Source: Mycobacterium sp. NS-7484 (lineage in GTDB: Bacteria; Actinomycetota; Actinomycetes; Mycobacteriales; Mycobacteriaceae). Taken from it: DNA of 64,000 bases. Below are positions 8,477-18,375 of the stretch, in pieces. The number at the start of each line of letters is the position of its first letter. The stretch's first letter is position 1. The notes below the pieces were generated by a model. That model searched no databases, was not told where the DNA came from, and saw only the letters and a program-made list of their open reading frames with translations. The translations under genes and the position numbers were made by a program. The DNA lies in assembly GCF_001953975.1 (NCBI RefSeq), contig NZ_MBEJ01000005.1:1-64000 (forward strand), read 5' to 3'.

Positions 8477-9289
8477 TTACTGCGTGCAGGTGGTGATCAT
8501 CGTGTTGTTGGCCTGCTGGATCAGAACGGCACCCGATGCGTCGGTGATCGAGCAGTTGAGCTGGCCCGCCACGCTGGTCGCGGTCACGGACTTGAGCTGG
8601 ACTCCAGGGTTGAGCACCACGGTCTTGGTCCAGGGCAGCGCGACGTTGATGTCGGTCTGCAGTGCGCCCTGCGCATCGGTGTAGACGATGGTCACGAGGT
8701 CGATGAGCTGCCGGTTGCCGGTCACGCGATAGGTGATGGTGTTCGGGTTCACGGCGGCCGCGGGCGGCGCGGCCTCGACCGGTGGAGCCACCGGGTCGGG
8801 CGCCACGGTCGCACTGGGCGTCGGGGTCACCGTGGTCACGGTCTCCGGCGACAGCGGTGCGGTGGGCGCCGCGCGCGGCGGGACCGGGGTGGACGTGGCG
8901 TCCTGCGCCGGTGCGGTGGTCTGCGTGGGAGCTGCCGACGGGGTCAGGCTCGCCGAGACGGAACCGCTGTCGCCGCCACCCAGGATCACCGAGGTGCAGA
9001 CCACCGCCACCACGAGCACGACCCCGGCCACCGCGGCCACCCAGATCCAGCGCCGGTCGAGCGGTTCCTCGTAGAACCGAACTTCGTCGTCGTACTCGGC
9101 GTCATAGTCCGCGTCATAGTCGGCGGTGGAGTAGTCGGTGCCGTAATCCGTGCCCCGGCCCGCGGCGTAGTTGCTCGGGTCGTCGCTCTGGTAGTCCGGC
9201 CGGTAGCCGGCGTACCCGCTCGGCTCATACGGGCGGTCCCCGAAGCGCTCGGTCGGTGCGGTGTCATACGGCGAATAATGCCTGGTCAT
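8477..9289 (-). CDS. MmpS-like membrane-anchored protein (Rv3209-like)
   Basis: A 270-residue protein in three parts. Residues 1-78 are a tyrosine- and aspartate-rich low-complexity cytoplasmic segment. One transmembrane helix lies at about 82-104. A Thr/Pro/Ala-rich linker (to about 175) leads to a C-terminal domain (about 180-270) with ITYRVTGN, VTIVYTDAQG and LPWTKTV, which match the MmpS beta-sandwich fold. MmpS proteins usually partner MmpL transporters, but no mmpL gene is adjacent. Two cysteines in the last domain (NCSIT and TTCTQ) could form a disulfide. The Tyr/Asp-rich tail may be a phosphorylation or interaction segment; that is inference. Confidence 0.72.
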   Translation of the reverse strand: MTRHYSPYDTAPTERFGDRPYEPSGYAGYRPDYQSDDPSNYAAGRGTDYGTDYSTADYDADYDAEYDDEVRFYEEPLDRRWIWVAAVAGVVLVVAVVCTSVILGGGDSGSVSASLTPSAAPTQTTAPAQDATSTPVPPRAAPTAPLSPETVTTVTPTPSATVAPDPVAPPVEAAPPAAAVNPNTITYRVTGNRQLIDLVTIVYTDAQGALQTDINVALPWTKTVVLNPGVQLKSVTATSVAGQLNCSITDASGAVLIQQANNTMITTCTQ

Positions 9290-9508
9290 GAGGCTGTCCC
9301 AGTCGTCTCGTCCAATGTCGGTCCTGATGCTATCGAGGCAGAAGTGACAGATGAGGCGGAGTATCGGGTGTGTCGGTCACGGTCCGGACTCGGTTCGGTA
9401 TCTGCGTTTCGCGCATGGCGTAGCCCGGCTCACCGCACCCCTGTGCCGCCGTCCACTAGCCTGCTCAGGGAAGTCGACAACGACGTGAGAAAGAAAGAAG
9501 GGCCCAGC

Positions 9509-9748
9509 GTGGAGGTCAAGATCGGTGTCACGGACAGCCCGCGCGAGCTGACCTTCAACAGCGCGCAGACACCCAGCGAGGTGGAGCAGCAGGTCACCGA
9601 GGCGCTCGCCAAGGATTCGGGTGTGCTGGCGTTGACCGATGAGAAGGGTCGGCGCTTCCTGGTGCAGAACAGCCGGATCGCCTATGTCGAGATCGGCGCC
9701 GCCGACGTGCGTCGGGTCGGATTCGGTGTGGGGATGGAATCCGCCTGA
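9509..9748 (+). CDS. DUF3107 small protein (Rv3208A/TB9.4-like)
   Basis: A 79-residue acidic cytosolic protein starting MEVKIGVTDSPRELTF and containing ADVRRVGFGVG, a strongly conserved actinobacterial family (DUF3107). The GTG at 9509 follows a purine-rich ribosome site (AGAAAGAAGGG, 9490-9502). Longer in-frame upstream extension lacks family similarity. It is convergent with the TetR gene, which ends 3 bp downstream. The function is unknown. Confidence 0.85.
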   Translation: MEVKIGVTDSPRELTFNSAQTPSEVEQQVTEALAKDSGVLALTDEKGRRFLVQNSRIAYVEIGAADVRRVGFGVGMESA

Positions 9749-9751
9749 GTT

Positions 9752-10564
<813 letters not shown>

Positions 10565-10612
10565 TTACTGCGCCCCGGGCCGCTCCACAGGAGTCTGTGC
10601 CATTCTGGTCCG

Positions 10613-11653
10613 GTGACCTACGACCCGGGACGTCGCGGGGGTGGCCGTGTCCCGGCGCTGCGCAACGAGTGGCGAGAGCCGCTGCGCGCACAGCGAGATC
10701 CGATTGCTGCGGACTCAGGACGCGCCAGATCCAACAGGGACGACCACCAGCAGTGGCGCAAACAAACATGGATCGGCCGCTTCGTGTCCACCTACGGGTG
10801 GCGCGCGTATGCCTTGCCGGTGCTGATCGTGCTGACCGTGGTGGTCATCTACCAGACGATCACCGGTACCAGCGCGACGCCGACCGCCCAGGAGGAGGAC
10901 GGCCCCGCGCAGGGTCTGCCTACCCCCATCGATGTGGCCAGCACCGCCATCATCGGCGCGCCGCCCAAGGGCCTGACGCAGTTCGATGCCAATCTGCCCA
11001 CCGGCATCCTGCCTGCGGGCGGTCCCTTCACCGAGGCGGGCAACCGGACCTGGCGGATCGTGCCGGGCACCACGCCCAAGGTCGGCGCGGGCACCACGAA
11101 ATCGTTCACCTACACCGTCGAGGTCGAGGACGGGGTGGACACCACGTCGTTCGGCGGCGACGAAGGATTCGCCCGGATGGTCAGCGAGACCCTGGCCAAT
11201 CCCAAGAGTTGGACCCACAACGGGCTGTTCGCCTTCACCCGGGTGGACGCGAGCAGTGGCGTCGAACCGGACTTCCGGGTGTCGCTGACCTCCCCGATGA
11301 CCGTGCGCGAGGGCTGCGGCTACGACATCCAACTGGAGGCGTCCTGCTACAACCCGTCGTACGACGGTCACCAACCCCGCGTCTTCGTCAACGAGGCCCG
11401 CTGGGTCCGCGGCGCGGTGCCGTTCCAGGGGGACATCGGGTCCTACCGGCAGTACCTGATCAACCATGAGGTTGGTCACGCCATCGGTTATCAACGCCAC
11501 GAGGCGTGCGAGCGCGACGGCCAGCTGGCGCCGATCATGATGCAGCAGACGTTCTCCACGTCGAATGACGATGCCGCGAAGTTCGATCCGGAAACCGTCA
11601 AGGCCGATGGTCTGACCTGCCGGTTCAATCCCTGGCCGTATCCGATCGCCTGA
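10613..11653 (+). CDS. Membrane-anchored DUF3152 protein, zinc metalloprotease-like (Rv3207c-like)
   Basis: A 346-residue protein with a polar basic N-terminus (1-60), one membrane helix at about 64-85, and an extracytoplasmic domain (about 130-346). The domain carries HEVGHAIGYQRHE (about 285-297), an HExxHxxGxxH-type zincin motif. Cysteines at GCGYD, SCYN, EACER and LTCRF suggest disulfides outside the membrane. The GTG at 10613 is preferred because it precedes the basic N-terminus; a longer in-frame start exists at 10526 but reaches into the shared regulatory gap. The likely role is an envelope metalloprotease or a protein using the zincin fold for binding; the substrate is unknown. Confidence 0.78.
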   Translation: MTYDPGRRGGGRVPALRNEWREPLRAQRDPIAADSGRARSNRDDHQQWRKQTWIGRFVSTYGWRAYALPVLIVLTVVVIYQTITGTSATPTAQEEDGPAQGLPTPIDVASTAIIGAPPKGLTQFDANLPTGILPAGGPFTEAGNRTWRIVPGTTPKVGAGTTKSFTYTVEVEDGVDTTSFGGDEGFARMVSETLANPKSWTHNGLFAFTRVDASSGVEPDFRVSLTSPMTVREGCGYDIQLEASCYNPSYDGHQPRVFVNEARWVRGAVPFQGDIGSYRQYLINHEVGHAIGYQRHEACERDGQLAPIMMQQTFSTSNDDAAKFDPETVKADGLTCRFNPWPYPIA

Positions 11654-11815
11654 GTCGCCGCACCGACAGCGGCGACCGGCTCGGCCCCGGTCCATACCCG
11701 AGAGCTCGCGCGCGATCGCGGTGGGCCCGGCGGCGGGAAGCATCCACACCGGATTACCGTTGTGGTACGAGCAGCTGGGACGATGAAGTGACCAGAAAAA
11801 CTGAGGAGACATGCG

Positions 11816-13021
11816 GTGTCCGCGAATTTGGACGTGTCGTTACCGCCGTTGGTCGAGCCGGCCGCCGAGCTGACCCGTGAAGAGGTGACGCGCTACAGCC
11901 GCCACCTCATCATCCCGGACGTCGGCGTGATCGGGCAGAAGCGGCTGAAGAACGCGAAGGTGTTGGTGATCGGTGCCGGTGGGCTCGGCTCGCCGACCCT
12001 GTTGTACCTGGCCGCCGCCGGGGTGGGCACGCTCGGCATCGTCGAGTTCGACGTGGTAGACGAGTCCAACCTGCAGCGGCAGATCATCCACGGCCAGTCC
12101 GACATCGGCCGGTCCAAGGCCCAGAGCGCCCGGGATTCGATCCTGGAGATCAACCCTCTGGTGACGGTGAACCTGCACGAGTTCCGGCTGGAACCGGACA
12201 ACGCGGTGGAACTGTTCAGCCAGTACGACCTGATCCTCGACGGCACCGACAACTTCGCCACGCGTTACCTGGTGAACGACGCGGCCGTGCTGGCCGGCAA
12301 GCCCTATGTGTGGGGTTCGATCTACCGGTTCGAAGGCCAGGTGTCGGTGTTCTGGGAGGACGCGCCGGACGGGCCCGAGGGAAACAAGCAGGGCCTCAAC
12401 TACCGCGATCTGTACCCCGAGCCGCCCCCACCGGGCATGGTGCCCTCGTGCGCCGAAGGCGGCGTGCTGGGCATCCTGTGCGCCTCGATCGCCTCGGTGA
12501 TGGGTACCGAGGCGATCAAGCTGATCACCGGTATCGGAGAGCCGCTGCTCGGCCGGTTGATGGTGTACGACGCGTTGGACATGACGTACCGCACGATCCG
12601 CATCCGCAAGGATCCGGCCACACCGAAGATCACCGAGTTGATCGACTACGAGGCGTTCTGTGGCGTCGTCTCCGATGCGGCTGCCGAGGCTGCCGCCGGG
12701 TCGACGATCACTCCGTTGGAGCTCAAGGAGCTTATCGACTCCGGAAAGCCGCTGGCGCTGATCGACGTCCGCGAACCGGTGGAGTGGGACATCAATCACA
12801 TCGCGGGCGCCGAGTTGATCCCGAAGCCGACGTTCGAATCGGGTGACGCGTTGGCCAAGCTGCCGGTAGATCGGACTCCAGTGCTGTACTGCAAGACCGG
12901 GATACGGTCAGCCGAGGTGCTCGCCATCGTCAAGCAGGCCGGTTTTTCCGACGCGGTGCATCTCCAGGGTGGAATCGTGGCCTGGGCCAAACAACTCGAG
13001 CCCGACATGGTGATGTACTGA
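11816..13021 (+). CDS. moeZ: Adenylyltransferase/sulfurtransferase MoeZ
   Basis: A 401-residue two-domain enzyme that adenylates and then thiolates ubiquitin-like sulfur carriers (MoaD2, CysO, ThiS types) for molybdopterin, cysteine and thiamin synthesis. Residues 1-275 are the MoeB/ThiF-like domain with nucleotide-binding GAGGLGS (53-59) and the DLILDGTDNFATRYL segment. Residues about 300-401 are a rhodanese domain, with the active-site cysteine C359 in LYCKTGIRS. The GTG start follows a purine-rich sequence. The paired cysteines of zinc-binding MoeB are not evident, as expected for MoeZ. It stands alone; the next gene begins 36 bp downstream. Confidence 0.93.
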   Translation: MSANLDVSLPPLVEPAAELTREEVTRYSRHLIIPDVGVIGQKRLKNAKVLVIGAGGLGSPTLLYLAAAGVGTLGIVEFDVVDESNLQRQIIHGQSDIGRSKAQSARDSILEINPLVTVNLHEFRLEPDNAVELFSQYDLILDGTDNFATRYLVNDAAVLAGKPYVWGSIYRFEGQVSVFWEDAPDGPEGNKQGLNYRDLYPEPPPPGMVPSCAEGGVLGILCASIASVMGTEAIKLITGIGEPLLGRLMVYDALDMTYRTIRIRKDPATPKITELIDYEAFCGVVSDAAAEAAAGSTITPLELKELIDSGKPLALIDVREPVEWDINHIAGAELIPKPTFESGDALAKLPVDRTPVLYCKTGIRSAEVLAIVKQAGFSDAVHLQGGIVAWAKQLEPDMVMY

Positions 13022-13057
13022 CGGCTGGTTTGCCGATCTACACCTTAGGCTGAGGTT

Positions 13058-13912
13058 GTGAGTGTGGAACGGCCGCCGGAACATGTGCTGGCGGCGTTCG
13101 GCCTGTCCGGGGTGCGCCCGGTACCGCTCGGCTCGAGCTGGGAGGGTGGCTGGCGCTGCGGCGAAATGGTGATGTCGATGGTGCCCGAGCACGCCCGTGC
13201 GGCGTGGTCGGCCAAGGTTCGCGAAACGTTGTTCGTCGACGGGGTGCGGTTGGCCCGCCCGGTCCGATCGACCGACGGCCGTTACGTGGTTGCCGGCTGG
13301 CGGGCCGACACCTTCGTGGCAGGCACGCCCGAACCGCGTCATGACGAAGTGGTGTCGGCCGCAGTGCGATTGCACGAGGCCACCACGAAGTTGGAGCGGC
13401 CCCGCTTCCTGACCCAACCGCCGGTGGCGCCGTGGGCCGATGTCGACGTGTTCATCGCCGCCGACCGCGCGGCCTGGGAGGACCGGCCGCTGCATTCGTT
13501 GCCGCCAGGAGCCAGGGTCTCGCCCGGATCGTCCGATGGGCAACGCTCCGTGGAGCTGATCAATCAACTGGCCGGCCTGCGCAGGCCGACCAAGAGCGCC
13601 AGCCAGCTCGTGCACGGCGATCTCTACGGCACCGTGCTTTTCGCGGGCACCGCCGCCCCGGGGATCACCGACATCACCCCGTACTGGCGCCCGGCCTCCT
13701 GGGCCGCCGGCGTGGTGGTGGTCGACGCGCTGTCGTGGGGTGACGCCGACGACGGCTTGATCGAACGGTGGCAATCGCTACCGGAGTGGCCACAGATGTT
13801 GTTGCGCGCCTTGATGTTCCGGCTTGCCGTGCATGCCCTGCACCCACGCTCTACCGCGGCGGCGTTTCCGGGCCTGGCGCGCACGGCCTCGTTGGTCCGG
13901 TTGATCCTGTAG
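13058..13912 (+). CDS. Actinobacterial TIGR02569-type protein (Rv3205c-like)
   Basis: A 284-residue cytosolic protein of an actinobacterial family of unknown function (recalled as TIGR02569). The segment LVHGDLYGTVLF near residues 186-197 resembles the catalytic HGDL loop of aminoglycoside/choline-kinase-like folds, and the later ITDITPYWRPASW could hold the metal-binding Asp. A small-molecule kinase fold is therefore possible, but key residues are too divergent to name a reaction. It follows moeZ by 36 bp and ends just before a long inverted repeat at the convergent junction. Confidence 0.72.
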   Translation: MSVERPPEHVLAAFGLSGVRPVPLGSSWEGGWRCGEMVMSMVPEHARAAWSAKVRETLFVDGVRLARPVRSTDGRYVVAGWRADTFVAGTPEPRHDEVVSAAVRLHEATTKLERPRFLTQPPVAPWADVDVFIAADRAAWEDRPLHSLPPGARVSPGSSDGQRSVELINQLAGLRRPTKSASQLVHGDLYGTVLFAGTAAPGITDITPYWRPASWAAGVVVVDALSWGDADDGLIERWQSLPEWPQMLLRALMFRLAVHALHPRSTAAAFPGLARTASLVRLIL

Positions 13913-13925
13913 CTCACTGTTCTCC

Positions 13926-13987
13926 CGCGAGCAGACGCAAACCGGTACATTTCCGCGCAGAAAGGTACGGGTTTCTGTCTGCTCGCG
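13926..13987. terminator. Long inverted repeat at convergent gene ends (CGCGAGCAGACGCA family)
   Basis: Positions 13926-13948 pair with 13965-13987 over 23 positions with two mismatches, and the loop can pair further (TTTC/GAAA). It fills the gap between the Rv3205c-like gene and the convergent ATL gene and probably acts as a bidirectional transcription stop. It lacks a T-tract. The outer arm sequence is shared with the repeat at 42588-42647. Confidence 0.7.
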
Positions 13988-13988
13988 G

Positions 13989-14285
13989 TCAGAACAGGTG
14001 GCGGTACTCGGCCAGGCGTACCCGTCCGTCGGCCGCCAACACCCCCTCGGCGCGCAGCCGTTCCAGTTGCCGGGTGGCCAGATGCGGAGCGGGCCGGCCC
14101 GAAGCCAGGATCACCCGGTGCCAAGGCAGGTCCGAGGAGTCGGTCCGCATGATCCAGCCGACGATCCGCGGACTGGAAAGCGCTGCCGCATCGGCGATGT
14201 CACCATAGGTGCACACCCGCCCCGGCGGGATCGCCGCCACCAACGCGCGCACGGCTTCCACCTGTTCCTCGGTGACGGCCGGCAT
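13989..14285 (-). CDS. Alkyltransferase-like protein (ATL), DNA alkylation damage recognition
   Basis: A 98-residue protein corresponding to the C-terminal DNA-binding domain of O6-alkylguanine-DNA alkyltransferases: IPPGRVCTYGDIA helix-turn-helix region, then PWHRV (residues 56-60). The active-site cysteine of PCHRV is tryptophan, so it cannot accept alkyl groups. It fits the ATL class, which binds O6-alkylguanine and recruits nucleotide excision repair. The ATG at 14285 gives the family N-terminus, 2 bp after the lipV stop, so both genes form an operon. It corresponds to Rv3204 by gene order. Confidence 0.85.
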   Translation of the reverse strand: MPAVTEEQVEAVRALVAAIPPGRVCTYGDIADAAALSSPRIVGWIMRTDSSDLPWHRVILASGRPAPHLATRQLERLRAEGVLAADGRVRLAEYRHLF

Positions 14286-14287
14286 CG

Positions 14288-15061
14288 TCAGCCCAGCCGC
14301 TCGCGGATCAACTTCGCCGTCTCGACCGGCATGGCGTGGGCCACCATGTGATCGCAATCCCAGTCCAGCAGGCTGAAATCCGCGCCGAGGTGCGTACTCA
14401 GCTCACCGATGAGCTCATCACGCGCATAGGGGGGACTGGTGCGGGTGGCACGAACCAGCACTGTCGGAGTGCCTTGGCGCGGCAGGGCGACCGGACGAGC
14501 CAGCTCGCTCCAATATGACACCATCGCCGGGATGCTGATGCGCCACCCATAGCGTCCGCCCGGCAACTCGACGAGGTGCTCATCCAGATCGCGGTCCAGC
14601 TCTGCCGGCGCCACATCACCCCACGACCCGTTGGCTTTCTCGGCTCGCGCTTCGGCGCGGTCGGGATAATCCGGCGAGGCCATCATGGCCTCGGCGATCT
14701 CGCGCATCCACTCACCGTCGAGGTGGACGGCCGGATCCAGCAACACCAGTCCGCTGACCAGATCCGGGTGTGCCGCAGCCAGATTCAGTGCCAGCGCCCC
14801 ACCGAACGAGTGCCCGACCACCAACGTCGGACGGTCCAGGAGCGACGCCAGGGCCTCGACATTGGCATCCAGGGTCCATGGCGCCGCCCATGACGAGCGG
14901 CCATGCCCCAGCAGATCGGGGGCCAGCACCGCCACGTCGGACAGGTGCTGCTCGGCCAGCGTCTTCCAGCGCTGCCCATGTCCGGTCAACCCGTGGATCA
15001 GCAGTACCTGGGGCGTCTCGGCGGGGCCGTAGCGGTAGACATGCAACTTCTCGGCAGACAT
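14288..15061 (-). CDS. lipV: Alpha/beta-hydrolase, LipV-like esterase/lipase
   Basis: A 257-residue alpha/beta-hydrolase. The LIHGLTGHGQRW segment (about residues 21-32) is the oxyanion-hole HG region. The nucleophile elbow VVGHSFGGAL (serine near residue 86) is clear, and the catalytic acid and C-terminal histidine lie near the DWDCDHMVAHAM segment. It is cytosolic with no signal peptide. It matches LipV (Rv3203) by position. It is the first gene of an operon with the ATL gene and is divergent from adnA across a 167-bp gap that contains a tandem repeat. Confidence 0.87.
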   Translation of the reverse strand: MSAEKLHVYRYGPAETPQVLLIHGLTGHGQRWKTLAEQHLSDVAVLAPDLLGHGRSSWAAPWTLDANVEALASLLDRPTLVVGHSFGGALALNLAAAHPDLVSGLVLLDPAVHLDGEWMREIAEAMMASPDYPDRAEARAEKANGSWGDVAPAELDRDLDEHLVELPGGRYGWRISIPAMVSYWSELARPVALPRQGTPTVLVRATRTSPPYARDELIGELSTHLGADFSLLDWDCDHMVAHAMPVETAKLIRERLG

Positions 15062-15090
15062 GTCGTTGATGCTGCCAGGAGGTCGGACGC

Positions 15091-15206
15091 CGCTACTTGT
15101 CGGGCTTGTCGCTCCAATCCGCTCCGCTACTTGTCGGGCTTGTCGCTCCAATCCGCTCCGCTACTTGTCGGGCCATTCGCTCCAATCCGCTCCGCTACTT
15201 GTCGGT
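15091..15206. repeat. 34-bp tandem repeat, about 3.4 copies
   Basis: Units at 15091-15124 and 15125-15158 are identical. The third, 15159-15192, differs in a short internal block, and a fourth begins at 15193 and breaks off after about 13 bases. Each unit begins CGCTACTTGTCGG and carries CGCTCCAATCCGCTC. The array fills most of the lipV/adnA divergent gap and ends 22 bp before the adnA start, so it lies where the promoters of both genes should be. Confidence 0.85.
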
Positions 15207-15228
15207 CCCTTCTGGTGTCATTCCTCCC

Positions 15229-18200
15229 ATGACCACACACCACCTCGCATCGGCACCGGTCGACACCGAGCTGCTGGCACCGGGCTGCAACGGTGTGGTC
15301 CGAGTGCTGGGTGGGCCCGGCACGGGGAAGAGCTCGCTGTTGATCAGCACCGCGGTCGAACACATCGCAGCGGGAACCGATCCCGAGTCGGTGCTGTTGC
15401 TGACCGGTTCGGCGCGGTTGCGCAGTGAGGCCAGGGCCGCCATCACCGCGCGGCTGCTCGGGGCGGGCACCCACGGTGTGGTGCGGGAGCCCCTGGTGCG
15501 CACCGTGCACTCCTACGCGTTTGCGTTGCTGCGACTGGCCGCTCAGCGCAACGGGGATCCGCCACCGCGGCTGATCACCACCGCCGAGCAGGACGGGATC
15601 ATCCGCGAACTGCTCGCCGGTGACCTGGAGGACGGCGCGAACTCGCCGGTGGGCTGGCCCGAACAACTGTGGCCCGCACTGAGCACCGCCGGTTTTGCCA
15701 CCGAGTTGCGTGATCTGATGGCCCGGTGCACCGAGCGCGGCGTGGATCCGCGTGCGCTGCAACGGTTGGGACGTTCGGCCGGGCGCCCGGAGTGGTTGGC
15801 GGCCGGCCGGTTTGCCCAGGCGTATGAGCAGATCATGTTGTTGCGGGCGGCGGTCGGTATGGCTGCCCCGCAGGCCACCGTCCCGGCGCTGGGAGCGGCC
15901 GAACTGGTCGGCGCGGCGTTGGAGGCGCTCGGCACCGACGCCGACCTGCTGGCTGCCGAACGGGCCCGGATCAGCCTGCTCCTGGTCGACGATGCCCAGC
16001 ATCTCGATCCGCAGGCCGCCCTGCTGGTCCGGGTGCTGGCCGCCCGGGCCGGACTGACCGTTGTTGCCGGGGACCCCGACCAAGTGGTGTTCGGTTACCG
16101 CGGTGCCGATCCGGTGTTGCTGCGCGATGACGATGCACCCGCGATCACCCTCACCCGCTCCCGTCGGTGTGCTCCCGCGGTCGCCACCGCGATCTCGAAT
16201 ATCGGGCGTCGGCTGCCCGGTGTCGCGGCCACCCGAGTGCTGGAAGGCAACGCCGAGCACGGACCGGGCGAGGTCACCATGCGGTTGGCCGCCACTGCCC
16301 ACGCGGAGAACACCTACATCGCAGACGCGTTGCGTCGAGCGCATCTGGTGGACGGGGTGCCATGGTCGGAGATGGCGGTGGTGGTGCGCTCGATCCCGCG
16401 GGTGGGTGCCGCGCTGGCGCGCGCGCTGACCGCGGCCGGGGTGCCGGTGGAGGCGACGGGCGCCGACCTCGGACTGGCGCAGCAGCCCGCCGTCGCAGCG
16501 CTGTTGACGGTTCTGGACGTCACCGCCGCAGGAACACTCGACGGTGACAGCGCCGTGCGCCTGCTGACCGGCCCGATCGGCCGTGTCGACCCGGTGACCC
16601 TGCGGCAACTGCGCCGCGCCCTGCGCCGCGCCGACGGCTCTTCTCCGCCCCGCGATTTCACCGACCTGCTGGTCGCCGCGATCCACACCGAGCCCGCCGG
16701 TCTGTCGGTCGAACACCTCAAGCCCCTACGCCGGCTGCGATCGGTGCTGTCCGCGGCGCGTCGGAGCCAGCGTGACGGGGCCGATCCGCGCCATACCCTG
16801 TGGCAAGCATGGAATGCCTGCCGCCTGCAATCGCGGTGGTTGGCGGCCAGCGAGCGTGGCGGCACCATCGGAGCACAGGCCGATCGTGACCTGGATGCGG
16901 TGACCGCGCTGTTCGACGTGGCCGACCAGTACGTCAGCCGCACCGCCGGCGCGTCCCTGCGCGGCCTGGTCGATCACGTCGCCACCCTGGGAACCTCGCT
17001 CTCGGCACCGGACTCGGGCACCGGGTCTGATGCGGTGTCGGTGCTCAGCGCACATGCCGCGCTCGGGCGGGAATGGGATTTCGTCGTGATCGCCGGCGTT
17101 CAAGAAGGCCTGTGGCCCAACACAGTTCCACGCGGCGGGGTGCTGGGTACGCAGAATCTGGTGGATGTGCTCGACGGGGTGGCCGCTCCGGCCGACCGTG
17201 CCGTGTCGACCCGGGCACCGCTGCTGGCCGAGGAGCGCCGCTTGTTGATGGCTGCGATGGGCCGGGCCCGCAGGCGGCTGTTGGTGACTGCGGTGGACAG
17301 CGACGGCGGTGACGAATCGCTGCTGCCGTCGGCGTTCTGTGCCGAATTGGCCGAGGTGGCGGCAGATTCTGTACCGCTGCCGCCGTTGGCGGCTCCGCGG
17401 GTGCTGGTGCCCTCTGCGGTCGTGGGTCGGTTGCGGGCCGTGGTCTGCGCCCCCGAAGGTGCCGTCGATGATGAGTCACGTGCCTGTGCGGCAACGCAAT
17501 TGGCGCGGCTGGCCGCGGCCGGGGTGCCCGGGGCTCACCCGTCCCAGTGGCACACCATGACCGCGCTGTCCACCGAGGAACCGCTGTGGTCGGCGGTGGA
17601 CGGGGTGGCTCCCGAGGTGGTCCTGTCGCCGTCGACGCTGCAGATGCTCAGCGACTGTCCGCTGCGCTGGCTGTTGGAGCGGCACGGCGGCAATGACGGA
17701 CGCGATGTGCGATCCACCGTCGGGTCGTTGCTGCATGCCCTCGTTGCGGACCCGGGGAAGACAGAGGCTCAGCTGGTCAACGATCTGGAAAAAGTCTGGG
17801 AGGATCTGCCTTTCGACGCGAAGTGGTATTCGGACAACGAGTTGTCGCGCCACCGGGCGATGTTGGAGACGTTCACCCGGTGGCGCGCAGACTCCCGGGC
17901 TCAGTTGACCGAGGTGGCCACCGAGATCGACGTGGACGGCGTGCTCGTCGAGTCGGGTGAGGACGGCCCCGAGGTCCGGATCCGGGGACGGTTGGACCGC
18001 CTCGAACGTGACCGGGCCGATCGGCTGGTGGTGGTGGACCTGAAGACCGGCAAGAGTCCGGTCACCAAGGACGATGCGCAAAAGCACGCCCAGTTGGCCA
18101 CGTACCAACTCGCCGTGGCCGCCGGCCTGGTGCCGCACGGGGATCAACCCGGCGGCGGCCGCTTGGTATACCTGGGCAAGGCGGGGGCGGCCGGTGCCAT

Positions 18201-18375
18201 CGAACGCGAACAGGACCCGATGACACCCGAGACCCGTGCGGAATGGCTCGACACCGTGCGCGATGCTGCAGCGGCCACGGCCGGGCCGCAGTTCGTGGCC
18301 CGCGTCAACGACGGCTGCGCGAACTGTCCGGTGCGCTCGTCGTGCCCGGCCCAGGCCGCCGGAGAACGGTCATGA
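15229..18375 (+). CDS. adnA: AdnA subunit of the AdnAB helicase-nuclease
   Basis: Large subunit of the mycobacterial heterodimeric motor-nuclease that processes double-strand breaks (1048 residues here). The N-terminal UvrD/SF1-like motor carries Walker A GGPGTGKS (residues 28-35) and a Walker B-like LLLVDDAQHLD near residue 245. The C-terminal RecB-like nuclease has VVDLKTGK near residue 937. Cysteines near 810 (SDCPLRW) and at about 1030, 1033 and 1039 (CANCPVRSSC) fit the iron-sulfur cluster of this nuclease family. The ATG at 15229 avoids reading through the upstream tandem repeat. Its stop overlaps the adnB start (ATGA, 18372-18375). Confidence 0.93.
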   Translation: MTTHHLASAPVDTELLAPGCNGVVRVLGGPGTGKSSLLISTAVEHIAAGTDPESVLLLTGSARLRSEARAAITARLLGAGTHGVVREPLVRTVHSYAFALLRLAAQRNGDPPPRLITTAEQDGIIRELLAGDLEDGANSPVGWPEQLWPALSTAGFATELRDLMARCTERGVDPRALQRLGRSAGRPEWLAAGRFAQAYEQIMLLRAAVGMAAPQATVPALGAAELVGAALEALGTDADLLAAERARISLLLVDDAQHLDPQAALLVRVLAARAGLTVVAGDPDQVVFGYRGADPVLLRDDDAPAITLTRSRRCAPAVATAISNIGRRLPGVAATRVLEGNAEHGPGEVTMRLAATAHAENTYIADALRRAHLVDGVPWSEMAVVVRSIPRVGAALARALTAAGVPVEATGADLGLAQQPAVAALLTVLDVTAAGTLDGDSAVRLLTGPIGRVDPVTLRQLRRALRRADGSSPPRDFTDLLVAAIHTEPAGLSVEHLKPLRRLRSVLSAARRSQRDGADPRHTLWQAWNACRLQSRWLAASERGGTIGAQADRDLDAVTALFDVADQYVSRTAGASLRGLVDHVATLGTSLSAPDSGTGSDAVSVLSAHAALGREWDFVVIAGVQEGLWPNTVPRGGVLGTQNLVDVLDGVAAPADRAVSTRAPLLAEERRLLMAAMGRARRRLLVTAVDSDGGDESLLPSAFCAELAEVAADSVPLPPLAAPRVLVPSAVVGRLRAVVCAPEGAVDDESRACAATQLARLAAAGVPGAHPSQWHTMTALSTEEPLWSAVDGVAPEVVLSPSTLQMLSDCPLRWLLERHGGNDGRDVRSTVGSLLHALVADPGKTEAQLVNDLEKVWEDLPFDAKWYSDNELSRHRAMLETFTRWRADSRAQLTEVATEIDVDGVLVESGEDGPEVRIRGRLDRLERDRADRLVVVDLKTGKSPVTKDDAQKHAQLATYQLAVAAGLVPHGDQPGGGRLVYLGKAGAAGAIEREQDPMTPETRAEWLDTVRDAAAATAGPQFVARVNDGCANCPVRSSCPAQAAGERS

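Noticed and set aside
15097..15228. Upstream extension of AdnA through the tandem repeat
   Set aside because: The extra residues are repeat-encoded and the ATG at 15229 gives the expected N-terminus and length.
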